A stretch of 7,998 nucleotides of DNA from an uncultured Clostridia bacterium. GTDB lineage: Bacteria; Bacillota; Clostridia; Oscillospirales; Acutalibacteraceae. The notes beneath the pieces are model-generated. The model was not told where the DNA came from, did not search any database, and was given only the letters and a program-made list of their open reading frames with translations. A program made the translations under genes and the position numbers. The stretch's first letter is position 1; each line of letters opens with the position of its first letter. Of the stretch, positions 1 to 6,677 are shown one piece after another. The stretch is from assembly GCA_947567585.1 (NCBI GenBank), contig CANONE010000098.1, positions 1 to 7,998 on the forward strand, in the 5' to 3' direction.

Positions 1-801
1 GCCTCCCTGCACAACCACGGTTTTCAGTTCCTTCCATTCCAGCAGCTTGCCAACGGCCACCAAGGCTACGATCCAGAAGACCTGCATAAGCATAAGCACA
101 ACCATCTCCCTGCCCGCCAAATCCCCGGTATAGATACGAATGGGCACATTGGCCGTGGAGGAAAAAGGCAGCAGCTCCGAGAACTGCCGGAATCCCTCTG
201 GGAAGAAGGGAAGGGGCACGATGTTCCCGGAAAAAAAGTCGCAGATTCCCACGGCAATCAGCCGCACGCCCCGGGGCGTAATGGTGTGGAAGGTGATCAT
301 GTAGACGATCATCCCGATGGCCGTAACCACCCCCAAGGCCAGGGTTAAGGAAACCAAAAACAGCAAAAAGGCGGTTAGGTCCGGCGGGGCGGCCATGCCA
401 TAGGGAGCGGGAAGCAGCGCGGCCACGGCCAGCACCGGCACACAGCGCAAAAGGGCGTTGGCTACCCGGGTGGCGGCGGAACGGGTGAACCACATGCCGT
501 ACACGTCCACCGGGCGGCAAAGCTCATAGGCCACGTTGCCGTTTTGAATGACGTTAAAGAACTCGTTGTCTATGCCGCCCATGCTTACCAAGGTCAATAG
601 GGCCTGCTGAAGCCAGATATAGCTGGCGGCCGCGGGGAAAGTCATGGGAAAAGCCGCTGGGTCCGTGTCGTAGAAAGCCTTCATGGACAATATGTACATG
701 GCCCCCCAGAAAAACTGACAGACCAGTCCGCCCAGCGCCGCCGCCCGGTACTGTAGGCCCATGGTAAAGCGCAGGCGGAAAAAAGCCAGATATTTTTTCA
801 T
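1..801 (-). CDS. ABC-2 family permease, partial at 3' end
   Basis: Integral membrane subunit of an ABC exporter; the substrate is unknown. The frame reads without a stop from the ATG at 801 to the window edge, giving 267 residues that end in VVVQGG. Relatives I know of this family (ABC-2 membrane_6 type, the COG3694/COG4587 group) are about 260-270 residues and end similarly, so the stop probably lies just outside. Hydrophobic stretches lie near residues 20-40, 60-73, 115-132, 143-170, 180-200 and 235-252. Family-like segments include MKKYLAFFRLRF at the start, YIWLQQALL (61-69), AYELCRPVDVY (91-101) and IVPLPFFPEGFR (194-205). The gene starts 13 bp after the ATPase stop. Its purine-rich site GGTGGAGGG abuts the ATG, an unusually tight spacing; the next Met (residue 14) has no site at all, so I keep 801. 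It is surely translated with the ATPase as one operon. Such operons normally carry a second permease, which would lie beyond the left edge. Confidence 0.9.
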   Translation of the reverse strand, partial: MKKYLAFFRLRFTMGLQYRAAALGGLVCQFFWGAMYILSMKAFYDTDPAAFPMTFPAAASYIWLQQALLTLVSMGGIDNEFFNVIQNGNVAYELCRPVDVYGMWFTRSAATRVANALLRCVPVLAVAALLPAPYGMAAPPDLTAFLLFLVSLTLALGVVTAIGMIVYMITFHTITPRGVRLIAVGICDFFSGNIVPLPFFPEGFRQFSELLPFSSTANVPIRIYTGDLAGREMVVLMLMQVFWIVALVAVGKLLEWKELKTVVVQGG

Positions 802-814
802 CCCTCCACCCCGC

Positions 815-1606
815 TTAGGTCACGTCGAACTTCTTGTAAAGCTCGGCTACCGTCTCGTCAATGTGGCTGCCGCCCCGGCGGATGTCCTCCAGGCCCCCGT
901 CCAGAAGAATCTTCCCCTTGCCAATCAGGAGAATCCGGCTGGCCAGGGCCTCGATGTCCTGCATGTCGTGGGTTGTCAGCAATACCGTGGTATGCCGCTC
1001 TTGGTTGAGCCGCTTAATAAAGTCCCGGACCGCCAGCTTGGACACGGCGTCCAGGCCGATGGTGGGCTCGTCCAAAAAGAGGATCTTCGGATTGTGGAGC
1101 AGCGACCCGGCAATCTCGCAGCGCATCCGCTGGCCCAGGGAGAGCTGCCTGGCCGGGGTACGGAGTAATTGGGCGAGGTCCAAAAGCTCCGTCAGCTGGT
1201 CCACATTCTTTTTATAGACCTCCGTGGGGATGGCGTAGATTTCCTTTAAGAGCTCAAATGAATCCACCACTGGCACATCCCACCAGAGCTGGGTCCGCTG
1301 GCCGAACACCACGCCAATCTCCTTTACATGCTTTTGGCGGTTCTTCCAGGGGATCCTTCCGTCAATCAAGCACTTGCCGCTGTCTGGGGTCAGAATGCCG
1401 CTGAGAATTTTGATGGTGCTGGACTTTCCCGCGCCATTGGGACCGATATACCCCACCATCTCGCCGTCGCCGATCCGGAAGCTGATACCGTCCAGCGCGT
1501 GTATGTACGTATACTCCCGGTGAAACAGCGCCTTGACCGCCTGGCTGAAGCCTGCCTCCCTGCGGGCGACCTTAAAGGTTTTTCGCAGGTCTTGCACTTC
1601 GATCAT
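815..1606 (-). CDS. ABC transporter ATP-binding protein (COG4586-like)
   Basis: Cytoplasmic ATPase that powers the ABC-2 exporter encoded immediately downstream. The protein has 263 residues. Walker A is GPNGAGKSS (55-63), the Q-loop glutamine is Q103 in FGQRTQLWWD, the signature is LSLGQ (155-159), Walker B is ILFLDE (175-180), the D-loop is GLDAVS (184-189) and the switch histidine is H213 in TTHDM. All catalytic elements are present. The long insertion before the first strand pair (about 12-35) and the LWWDVPVVDSFELL segment (108-121) are what I associate with the COG4586 group, which includes a cyanobacterial methyl-viologen exporter; the substrate here cannot be read from sequence. The frame stays open upstream to an ATG at 1705, but I chose 1606: it starts the typical MIEVQDLRKTF N-terminus and has AAGGGAG (1615-1621) 8 nt upstream. 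The upstream extension would run across the mRNA leader and has no family similarity. Confidence 0.95.
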   Translation of the reverse strand: MIEVQDLRKTFKVARREAGFSQAVKALFHREYTYIHALDGISFRIGDGEMVGYIGPNGAGKSSTIKILSGILTPDSGKCLIDGRIPWKNRQKHVKEIGVVFGQRTQLWWDVPVVDSFELLKEIYAIPTEVYKKNVDQLTELLDLAQLLRTPARQLSLGQRMRCEIAGSLLHNPKILFLDEPTIGLDAVSKLAVRDFIKRLNQERHTTVLLTTHDMQDIEALASRILLIGKGKILLDGGLEDIRRGGSHIDETVAELYKKFDVT

Positions 1607-1614
1607 GCAGAACA

Positions 1615-1621
1615 CTCCCTT
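1615..1621 (-). promoter_or_regulatory. Ribosome binding site of the ABC ATPase gene
   Basis: AAGGGAG on the minus strand, 8 nt before the ATG at 1606. It decides the start codon against the upstream in-frame ATG at 1705, which would coincide with the promoter -10 box. Confidence 0.75.
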
Positions 1622-1648
1622 CTTTTTCCCGATATATTTCGGATTGAT

Positions 1649-1682
1649 GACGCCCCGTCCAGCCGCGGAATCCGGGGCCCCG
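1649..1682 (-). other. GC-rich leader of the ABC operon with short inverted repeats
   Basis: The predicted 5' leader, roughly 90 nt from a start near 1698 to the ATG at 1606, contains a GACG-CCC-CGTC hairpin (1649-1659, plus-strand reading), the palindrome CCGCGG (1663-1668) and the 10-bp palindrome CGGGGCCCCG (1673-1682). These may fold in the mRNA. I see no terminator T-tract and no known riboswitch consensus, so a regulatory role is only a guess. Confidence 0.3.
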
Positions 1683-1704
1683 CCTTTTGAGGGCAGGGAA
1701 CACA

Positions 1705-1733
1705 ATTATAGTATAGAAGAAATACAGCGTCAA
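1705..1733 (-). promoter_or_regulatory. Sigma-A promoter of the ABC exporter operon
   Basis: Read on the minus strand, TTGACG (1733-1728) and TATAAT (1710-1705) are separated by exactly 17 bp, that is 5/6 and 6/6 matches to the housekeeping consensus. Transcription would start near 1698, leaving a leader of about 90 nt before the ATPase ATG. Confidence 0.8.
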
Positions 1734-1978
1734 TAGCGGCCGAATACTTTTTATACACGCGGCCTGGTGTTCCACATGTAAATATAGAAAAATTATGGCA
1801 AAAATGCACTCACAATGCCAAGCGCCCCCCAAAGCTCCCTATCACAGGCTCTCATAAACCCGGCAAGAAAAGCTTTCAGTTTTCGGCCAGCGAACGTCAT
1901 TCCCTTCTATAAAAGTGGTGGGGGTTGGGACAAAATTCCAAGGTCAAAGAAGCTATTTAGACGCCCGCGATTTCCTCA
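1734..1978. other. Unassigned spacer between divergent promoters
   Basis: About 245 bp lie between the -35 boxes of the two divergent promoters. The part nearest the ABC promoter (1740-1815) is visibly AT-richer than the flanking genes. Short frames here lack ribosome binding sites and resemble nothing I know. There is no clear hairpin-plus-T-run terminator. Visible details are a GCGGCC direct repeat (1736-1741 and 1760-1765), an AAAGCTTT palindrome (1869-1876) and a TTGG-N9-CCAA inverted repeat (1925-1941) about 40 bp upstream of the antiporter -35 box, which might be an operator. None is strong enough to name. Confidence 0.4.
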
Positions 1979-2007
1979 TTGCGCCTGAAGAACACTTATG
2001 CTATAAT
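1979..2007 (+). promoter_or_regulatory. Extended -10 sigma-A promoter of the antiporter-nnr operon
   Basis: TTGCGC (1979-1984), a 17-bp spacer, then TATAAT (2002-2007) preceded by TGC, making a full extended -10 element TGCTATAAT. Expected start is near 2013-2015, giving a leader of only about 30 nt, too short for a riboswitch. Confidence 0.85.
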
Positions 2008-2030
2008 TGGTTGCACAAGAAACCGTTTTG

Positions 2031-2037
2031 AGGAGGT
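2031..2037 (+). promoter_or_regulatory. Consensus ribosome binding site fixing a TTG start
   Basis: AGGAGGT sits 7 nt before the TTG at 2045. This perfect site at ideal spacing sets the antiporter start. The other in-frame candidate, a TTG at 1979, is inside the promoter -35 box and could not be on the mRNA. Confidence 0.85.
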
Positions 2038-2044
2038 AAAGACT

Positions 2045-3445
2045 TTGAAAACAAAACAGAATGCGGCCAGGCCCGTTGGGTTCTGGTTCTCCTGCGCCAC
2101 CTTTGGGGCGCTGATTGCCCTGGTGGTGTCCTTCACCGCCGGACTGGGCAGCGCCCCCCATGTGCCGCTGCTGCTGGCGGCGGCTTTCGCGGCCATTGTG
2201 GGAGCCCTCCACCGCTTCTCCTGGCAGGACATGCTGGAGGGCATTTCCCAGGCCATTACCCCCGCCCTGCCGGCTCTGCTGATTATCATGTCCATCGGCA
2301 TTCTCATTGCCGCCTGGATGGCCGGGGGCATCATTCCCACCATGGTATACTATGGCCTGCAGATTATCTCCCCCCGCTTCTTCCTGGTGACCACCCTGCT
2401 GCTCTGCTCTCTGGTCTCCCTGGCCATTGGCAGCAGCTTGTCTACCATCGGCACCGTAGGCGTAGCCCTTTTCGGCATCGGCCAAGCCATCGGAATCCCA
2501 GGGCCCATAACCGTGGGCGCCATTGTCTCCGGGGCCTATTTCGGCGATAAAATGTCCCCTCTGTCCGACACCACCAATCTGGCCCCCTCCGTCTCCGACA
2601 CCAATGTCTTCGACCATATCCGCCATATGATGGCCACCACAACGCCCACCTACATGCTCTGTATCGTCATTTACGGTATCTTGGGCTTTGTCTTCGGCGG
2701 CGGCTCCGCGGATTCTGCCCAGGTGCAGGCCACTCTGGGCGCGCTGCGGGAGAGCTTTGTCATTCATCCCCTGCTGCTTCTGCCTCCGCTTCTGGTGCTG
2801 GTTATGGTGATCTTTCGCATACCCGCCCTGCCGGGCCTGCTGGGCGCGGCGCTGTTGGGCATGATTGCCGCCTTAGCCGTCCAGGGGGCGGATTTTAGTT
2901 CCCTTTTAGGCGGGGTGATGAACGGCTTCTCCGCCAGCACCGGCGTGGAAGCGGTGGACACGCTGCTAAACCGGGGCGGCATCCTCAGCATGATGCGCAC
3001 TGTGGCGCTGATGATCATTGCCCTGAGCTTCGCGGGAATTTTTGAAAAGACGGGGATGGCCGGGAGCATTTTGGAAAAAGTGGTCAGCCATGTGAAGTCC
3101 GACAAGGGACTGGTCATCGCCACGATTCTTACCGCCTGGGGCGTGCTGCTGGGCACAGGCCAGCAATATGTGGCCATTATCATGACGGGGCGGCTGTTCC
3201 GGCCCTTATATAAGGAGCACGGCCTAAAGCCCCAGAACCTAAGCCGGGCTTTGGAAGACGCGGGTACGGTATTCGGCGGCATCGTACCTTACAGCACCGG
3301 GGCCGGCTTTACCGAGAACATGCTGGGCATCTCGGCATGGCAGTACGGACCTTTTACATTCTTCGGCTGGCTGAATCCATTGGTAGCCATTGCCATAGCG
3401 GCCATGGGCAAGAGTATGCCAAAAAACAGCGCTGGCAAGAATTGA
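2045..3445 (+). CDS. nhaC: NhaC-family Na+/H+ antiporter
   Basis: Cytoplasmic-membrane secondary transporter exchanging Na+ for H+, or in some family members Na+ and lactate against malate and protons (MleN). The protein has 466 residues, the usual length for the family, and is dominated by hydrophobic segments (roughly 15-33, 40-55, 72-93, 112-127, 132-150, 200-217, 240-258, 262-280, 315-333, 355-380, 436-455). The diagnostic polar stretch GAYFGDKMSPLSDTTNLAP spans 163-181 and is followed by SVSDTN. A second re-entrant-like region is TGQQYVAIIMTGRLF (371-385). The start is TTG at 2045, fixed by a perfect ribosome binding site. An extended -10 promoter lies directly upstream, and nnr follows after 21 bp without a terminator, so the two are likely one transcript. 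NhaC versus MleN-type substrate use cannot be settled by eye, so the symbol names the family. Confidence 0.9.
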   Translation: MKTKQNAARPVGFWFSCATFGALIALVVSFTAGLGSAPHVPLLLAAAFAAIVGALHRFSWQDMLEGISQAITPALPALLIIMSIGILIAAWMAGGIIPTMVYYGLQIISPRFFLVTTLLLCSLVSLAIGSSLSTIGTVGVALFGIGQAIGIPGPITVGAIVSGAYFGDKMSPLSDTTNLAPSVSDTNVFDHIRHMMATTTPTYMLCIVIYGILGFVFGGGSADSAQVQATLGALRESFVIHPLLLLPPLLVLVMVIFRIPALPGLLGAALLGMIAALAVQGADFSSLLGGVMNGFSASTGVEAVDTLLNRGGILSMMRTVALMIIALSFAGIFEKTGMAGSILEKVVSHVKSDKGLVIATILTAWGVLLGTGQQYVAIIMTGRLFRPLYKEHGLKPQNLSRALEDAGTVFGGIVPYSTGAGFTENMLGISAWQYGPFTFFGWLNPLVAIAIAAMGKSMPKNSAGKN

Positions 3446-3466
3446 GCCCGCCGGAAAGGAGCCCTT

Positions 3467-4981
3467 ATGAAACTCTTCACCAAGTCCGAAATGCAGGCCC
3501 TGGAATCCGCCTCGGCCGCCCAGGGCGTTCCCCTCTCCCAGCTGATGGAGGCGGCGGGAGAGGCCCTGGCCCAAGAGGTCAAGAAGCGCTGCCCCAGCCT
3601 GTCCAGGGCCGTGCTCCTTTGCGGCAAGGGCAACAACGGCGGCGACGGCTTTGTCTGCGCCCGGCTTCTGGCGCGGGCAGGCGTTTCCTGCACGGTCATT
3701 CTGGTTCAGGGGCCGCCGACCGCCAGTCTTGCCCGGGAAGCCTTTGACAAAATGCCCGGCCAAGTCGCCGTCATAGACGAGAGCGGCGGCCCCGCCCGTG
3801 TAAAGGAGGCCCTGGCCTTTGGAGACGCCATCCTGGACTGCGTTTTCGGCTTTGGCTTTTGCGGGCAGCTGCCTCCGGATATTGCGGCACTGTTTGCCTA
3901 TGTCAATTCCCTTCCTGGGTTCCGGCTTTCCGGCGACCTGCCCAGCGGCGTGGAATGCGATACCGGCCGCGCCGCCGCCTGCTCCTTCCGGGCCCAGGCA
4001 ACCGTGGCTTTTACGGCTGGAAAACCCGCCCACTGGTGCTACCCCGCCAAAGAATACTGCGGCCAAGTGGTAATCCGGCAGGTGGGCGTACCCCAAGCTT
4101 TGCTGGATGCCTCCGGAACCCAAGCCGCTCTTGCGGACAACTCTTTGGCAAAACAGGCCCTCCGCCCCCTGAACCCCCAAGCCAACAAGGGGACCCATGG
4201 CCGGCTTTTGCTGGTGGCGGGCAGCTACGGCATGGCCGGGGCCTGTGTCATGGCGGCCAGAGGGGCTCTTCGCTGCGGGGTGGGTCTCTTGGATATCTTT
4301 GCGGAAAAGGCGGTCTATCCCATTTTAGCCGCGGCGGCGCCGGAGGCTGTCTTCACCGTATATGACGCCTCAGACCCTGGCTCCCTGCGTCAAAAGCTGG
4401 AGAAAGCCCTGGATCTCTCCACGGCCTGCGCTATGGGATGCGGGCTGGGAGAACTGGCTCAGACAGTTTGCCCGCCGGTGCTGGAAGCCTGCCGGGTTCC
4501 TCTTTTGCTAGACGCGGACGCCCTCAACTTTTGCGCCCGCTCCGGCTTTCCCCTGCGCACCCTTTCCCAGCCCCTTGTGCTCACGCCCCATCCCGGCGAA
4601 ATGGCCCGGCTCACCGGGCGTTCCATTTCGGATATCCAGGCCGGACGCATAGAGGCCGCTCTTTCCTATGCTGAAAGCGCGGGGGCGGTGGTTCTCCTAA
4701 AGGGGGCGGGGACCGTCATTGCTTCTCCCCAGGGGCGGCTCACCATCAATCCTACCGGGAACCCCGGCATGGCCAAGGGCGGCAGCGGCGACGTGCTGGC
4801 GGGGGTCGCCGGCGCGCTGCTGGCCCAGGGGATCCCCGCCTACGAAGCCGCGGCGGCGGGGGCCTATCTCCATGGCTTGGCTGGGGATCTCTGCCAAGAA
4901 AAGCTCTCCGCCCGGTCCATGCTTCCCACGGACCTGATACAGGCCCTGCCAGAAATATGTAAGAATTTCGAAAGGCAATAG
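3467..4981 (+). CDS. nnr: Bifunctional NAD(P)H-hydrate epimerase / ADP-dependent dehydratase
   Basis: Cytoplasmic metabolite-repair enzyme. The N-terminal YjeF_N half epimerises R- and S-NAD(P)HX; the C-terminal ribokinase-like half dehydrates S-NAD(P)HX back to NAD(P)H using ADP. The 504 residues match the usual fused length. Epimerase half (1 to about 215): GKGNNGGDGF (53-62) for nucleotide and K+ binding, D124 in ILDCVFGFGF, and DLPSG (157-161). Dehydratase half (about 235-504): KGTHGRLLLVAGS (241-253), LDADALN (348-354), TPHPGE (373-378), LKGAGT (411-416) and GNPGMAKGGSGD (431-442) with the catalytic aspartate D442. The ATG at 3467 has AAGGAG (3456-3461) 5 nt upstream. The gene begins 21 bp after the antiporter stop and probably shares its promoter. 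One small departure: the usual FGTG after D124 reads FGFG. Both halves look intact and active. Confidence 0.96.
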   Translation: MKLFTKSEMQALESASAAQGVPLSQLMEAAGEALAQEVKKRCPSLSRAVLLCGKGNNGGDGFVCARLLARAGVSCTVILVQGPPTASLAREAFDKMPGQVAVIDESGGPARVKEALAFGDAILDCVFGFGFCGQLPPDIAALFAYVNSLPGFRLSGDLPSGVECDTGRAAACSFRAQATVAFTAGKPAHWCYPAKEYCGQVVIRQVGVPQALLDASGTQAALADNSLAKQALRPLNPQANKGTHGRLLLVAGSYGMAGACVMAARGALRCGVGLLDIFAEKAVYPILAAAAPEAVFTVYDASDPGSLRQKLEKALDLSTACAMGCGLGELAQTVCPPVLEACRVPLLLDADALNFCARSGFPLRTLSQPLVLTPHPGEMARLTGRSISDIQAGRIEAALSYAESAGAVVLLKGAGTVIASPQGRLTINPTGNPGMAKGGSGDVLAGVAGALLAQGIPAYEAAAAGAYLHGLAGDLCQEKLSARSMLPTDLIQALPEICKNFERQ

Positions 4982-4984
4982 GAC

Positions 4985-5013
4985 TTTACTTTGCGTTTAT
5001 AGTCTGGTAAAAT
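4985..5013 (+). promoter_or_regulatory. Probable promoter of the CmpB-type gene
   Basis: TTTACT (4985-4990, 4/6), a 17-bp spacer, and TAAAAT (5008-5013, 5/6) preceded by TGG, an extended -10. It begins right after the nnr stop. The downstream gene can therefore be transcribed independently, although no terminator blocks read-through from nnr. Confidence 0.6.
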
Positions 5014-5048
5014 TTCTCTTGTCTGAATGAAAAGGGGAGTTGACACAG

Positions 5049-6626
5049 ATGGCGTATACGTACCTATGGTGTTTTTTTATTTACGCTTTTCTTGGCTGGT
5101 GCTGCGAGGTCCTCTATGCGGCCGCCATTGAGAAACGGTTTGTCAACCGGGGCTTTCTCAATGGCCCCGTCTGTCCAATTTATGGAATCGGCATCGTGCT
5201 TATCGCCTTTTTCATGCGTCCTTTTGCCAATAGCTTAGCGGCGCTGATTATTGGCTCCATGATCCTGGGCTCCGCTCTGGAATGGGTGGCCGGCTTTTTG
5301 CTGGAAAAAATCTTCCGCCAGAAGTGGTGGGACTATTCCGACGAACCCCATAACCTTAACGGGTATATCTGCCTTAAGTTCTCCGTCCTCTGGGGGTTTG
5401 CGGGAATGGCCATCGTCCGCTTTGTAGCGCCCTCTACCGGCCGGCTGGTCAACCGCCTCCCCCGGCCTGTGGGCTGGACCATGCTGGCGGTTTTATCCGC
5501 CCTGCTCCTTGCCGATCTGGCCGTCACCGTGGTTGCCATTATCGGCCTGAACCGCAAGCTAAAGCTTTTAGACCTGGTTTCCGCGCAGCTGAGGGAAGGC
5601 TCTGACAAGCTGGGAGATGAGCTTTTCCAGCATGCTGTATCCGCCCACAAGCGGGCTGAGGTTTTGCAGTATGACGCGGCCCAGCTTAAGGAAAAGTACG
5701 AGCAGAGCCTGCGGGCCAATATTCTGCACCGCCGTCTGCTAAAGGCATTCCCGAACCTGCGCTCTTTGCGGCACAATGAGCAGCTGGAGGCTCTCCAGGA
5801 AAGCATCGACGTATTCCGCCGCCGGTCCAAGGACGCCATCCGCCGCCGGAACGAGGCCGCTGTGGCCGCCTATGAGGAGCATCTTCCCGAAAGCGGAGAA
5901 AAGCCCTTTGCTTATATGCTGGGCTATGAAAAGCTTTTCTGGATTTTTATGATCGGCAGCGTAGTGGGCAGCTTTTTGGAGACCATCTACGCCCTGGTAG
6001 TGCCGCCCCACCAGTTTGAGCTGCGGGTCAGCCTGGTCGCCGGCCCCTTCATTTTGGTATATGGATTCGGCGCGGTTCTGCTTACCCTGTTCCTTCGGAA
6101 GATGTACAATCAACAGGATGTGCTGATCTTTATTACCAGCATGGTATTGGGCGCCGCCTTTGAGTATCTGTGCAGCCTGGTCCAGCAGCTGGCCTTTGGG
6201 TCGGTTTCTTGGGAATACAGCGATTCCCTGCTGAACGTGGGCGGAAGGACCAATCTGATGTACTCTGTGTTCTGGGGGGTATTGGGCTTGGTCTGGGTGA
6301 AGGATCTTTATCCCGTTGTGTCCCGAAACCTGGAAAAAATCCCCAAAAAACTTGGCCGGACGCTTACCTTGGTATTCACCGTCTTCATGGTTCTGGATAT
6401 GGCGGTGTCCGCCGGGGCCGTCTACCGGCGGTATGAGCGGGTCAACGGCGTCCCGGCCCAGAATTCCGTGCAAGCCTTTTTTGACAAAGCCTTTCCCGAC
6501 GGGCTTTTGGAAATCATCTATCCCCACATGCAGTTTGTCGGCCGCCCAGAGCCCCCAAAGAAGCTCATCCCCCAGGAGGGCGAGCCTGTGCTGACCGTCG
6601 CTGAGCATTTGGTCCAAACGCCGTAA
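5049..6626 (+). CDS. Tandem-domain CmpB-like (ABC-transporter type IV) membrane protein
   Basis: Predicted polytopic membrane protein of 525 residues; biochemical role unknown. It belongs to the family annotated as putative ABC-transporter type IV/CmpB (DUF1113, PF06541 by recall), common in clostridia, despite having no ATPase domain. It contains two copies of the domain. Copy 1 (about 1-165) has GWCCE (16-20), NGPVCPIYGIG (38-48), GSALEW (74-79), WDYSD (94-98) and SVLWG (112-116). Copy 2 (about 291-460) has GSFLE (307-311), AGPFILVYGFG (331-341), GAAFEY (368-373), WEYSD (388-392) and SVFWG (406-410). Between them lies a charged, probably cytoplasmic helical linker (170-285) with arginine clusters near 257-268. 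A soluble tail (461-525) carries the RYERxxGxPA and FFDKAFPDxxLEIIYPHM segments that I associate with the end of the family. I chose ATG 5049, which has GGGGAG (5034-5039) 9 nt upstream; an in-frame TTG at 5040 directly abuts that site. Transcription ends at the hairpin at 6630. Confidence 0.85.
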   Translation: MAYTYLWCFFIYAFLGWCCEVLYAAAIEKRFVNRGFLNGPVCPIYGIGIVLIAFFMRPFANSLAALIIGSMILGSALEWVAGFLLEKIFRQKWWDYSDEPHNLNGYICLKFSVLWGFAGMAIVRFVAPSTGRLVNRLPRPVGWTMLAVLSALLLADLAVTVVAIIGLNRKLKLLDLVSAQLREGSDKLGDELFQHAVSAHKRAEVLQYDAAQLKEKYEQSLRANILHRRLLKAFPNLRSLRHNEQLEALQESIDVFRRRSKDAIRRRNEAAVAAYEEHLPESGEKPFAYMLGYEKLFWIFMIGSVVGSFLETIYALVVPPHQFELRVSLVAGPFILVYGFGAVLLTLFLRKMYNQQDVLIFITSMVLGAAFEYLCSLVQQLAFGSVSWEYSDSLLNVGGRTNLMYSVFWGVLGLVWVKDLYPVVSRNLEKIPKKLGRTLTLVFTVFMVLDMAVSAGAVYRRYERVNGVPAQNSVQAFFDKAFPDGLLEIIYPHMQFVGRPEPPKKLIPQEGEPVLTVAEHLVQTP

Positions 6627-6629
6627 AAG

Positions 6630-6677
6630 GAAGCCCCGCCCCCTCAGCGCGAGAGGGCGGGGCTTCTTTATTATTTT
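6630..6677. terminator. Rho-independent terminator between convergent genes
   Basis: A 16-bp stem (6630-6645 with 6651-6666) has one A-C mismatch (6642/6654), a 5-nt loop AGCGC and a very GC-rich core, followed on the plus strand by TTTATTATTTT (6667-6677). It ends the CmpB-type gene's transcript 4 bp after its stop codon. In the minus direction the stem is followed by CTTTTACGG, a short T-run, so it may also terminate the debranching-enzyme transcript less efficiently. The plus-strand T-tract overlaps the last codons and the stop of that gene. Confidence 0.9.

Noticed and set aside
1607..1705. N-terminal extension of the ABC ATPase to an ATG at 1705
   Set aside because: That ATG lies at the -10 box, and the ATG at 1606 has a ribosome binding site and the family's normal N-terminus.
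1572..1832. Short minus-strand frames in the ABC operon leader and promoter
   Set aside because: They cross the -10/-35 boxes, overlap the ATPase start in another frame, and have no ribosome binding site.
1885..1913. TATAAA (1908-1913) as a second plus-strand promoter
   Set aside because: No acceptable -35 hexamer at 16-18 bp; the extended -10 promoter at 1979-2007 is far better.
1976..2767. Long open minus-strand frame opposite nhaC
   Set aside because: Gly/Gln/His-rich shadow of a GC-rich gene on the other strand, with no ribosome binding site and no recognisable domain.
3239..4198. 319-codon minus-strand frame opposite the end of nhaC and the start of nnr
   Set aside because: Low-complexity Gly/Ala composition, antisense to two confident genes, no start signals.
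5040..5048. TTG at 5040 as start of the CmpB-type gene
   Set aside because: It directly abuts GGGGAG with no spacing; the ATG at 5049 gives a 9-nt spacing.
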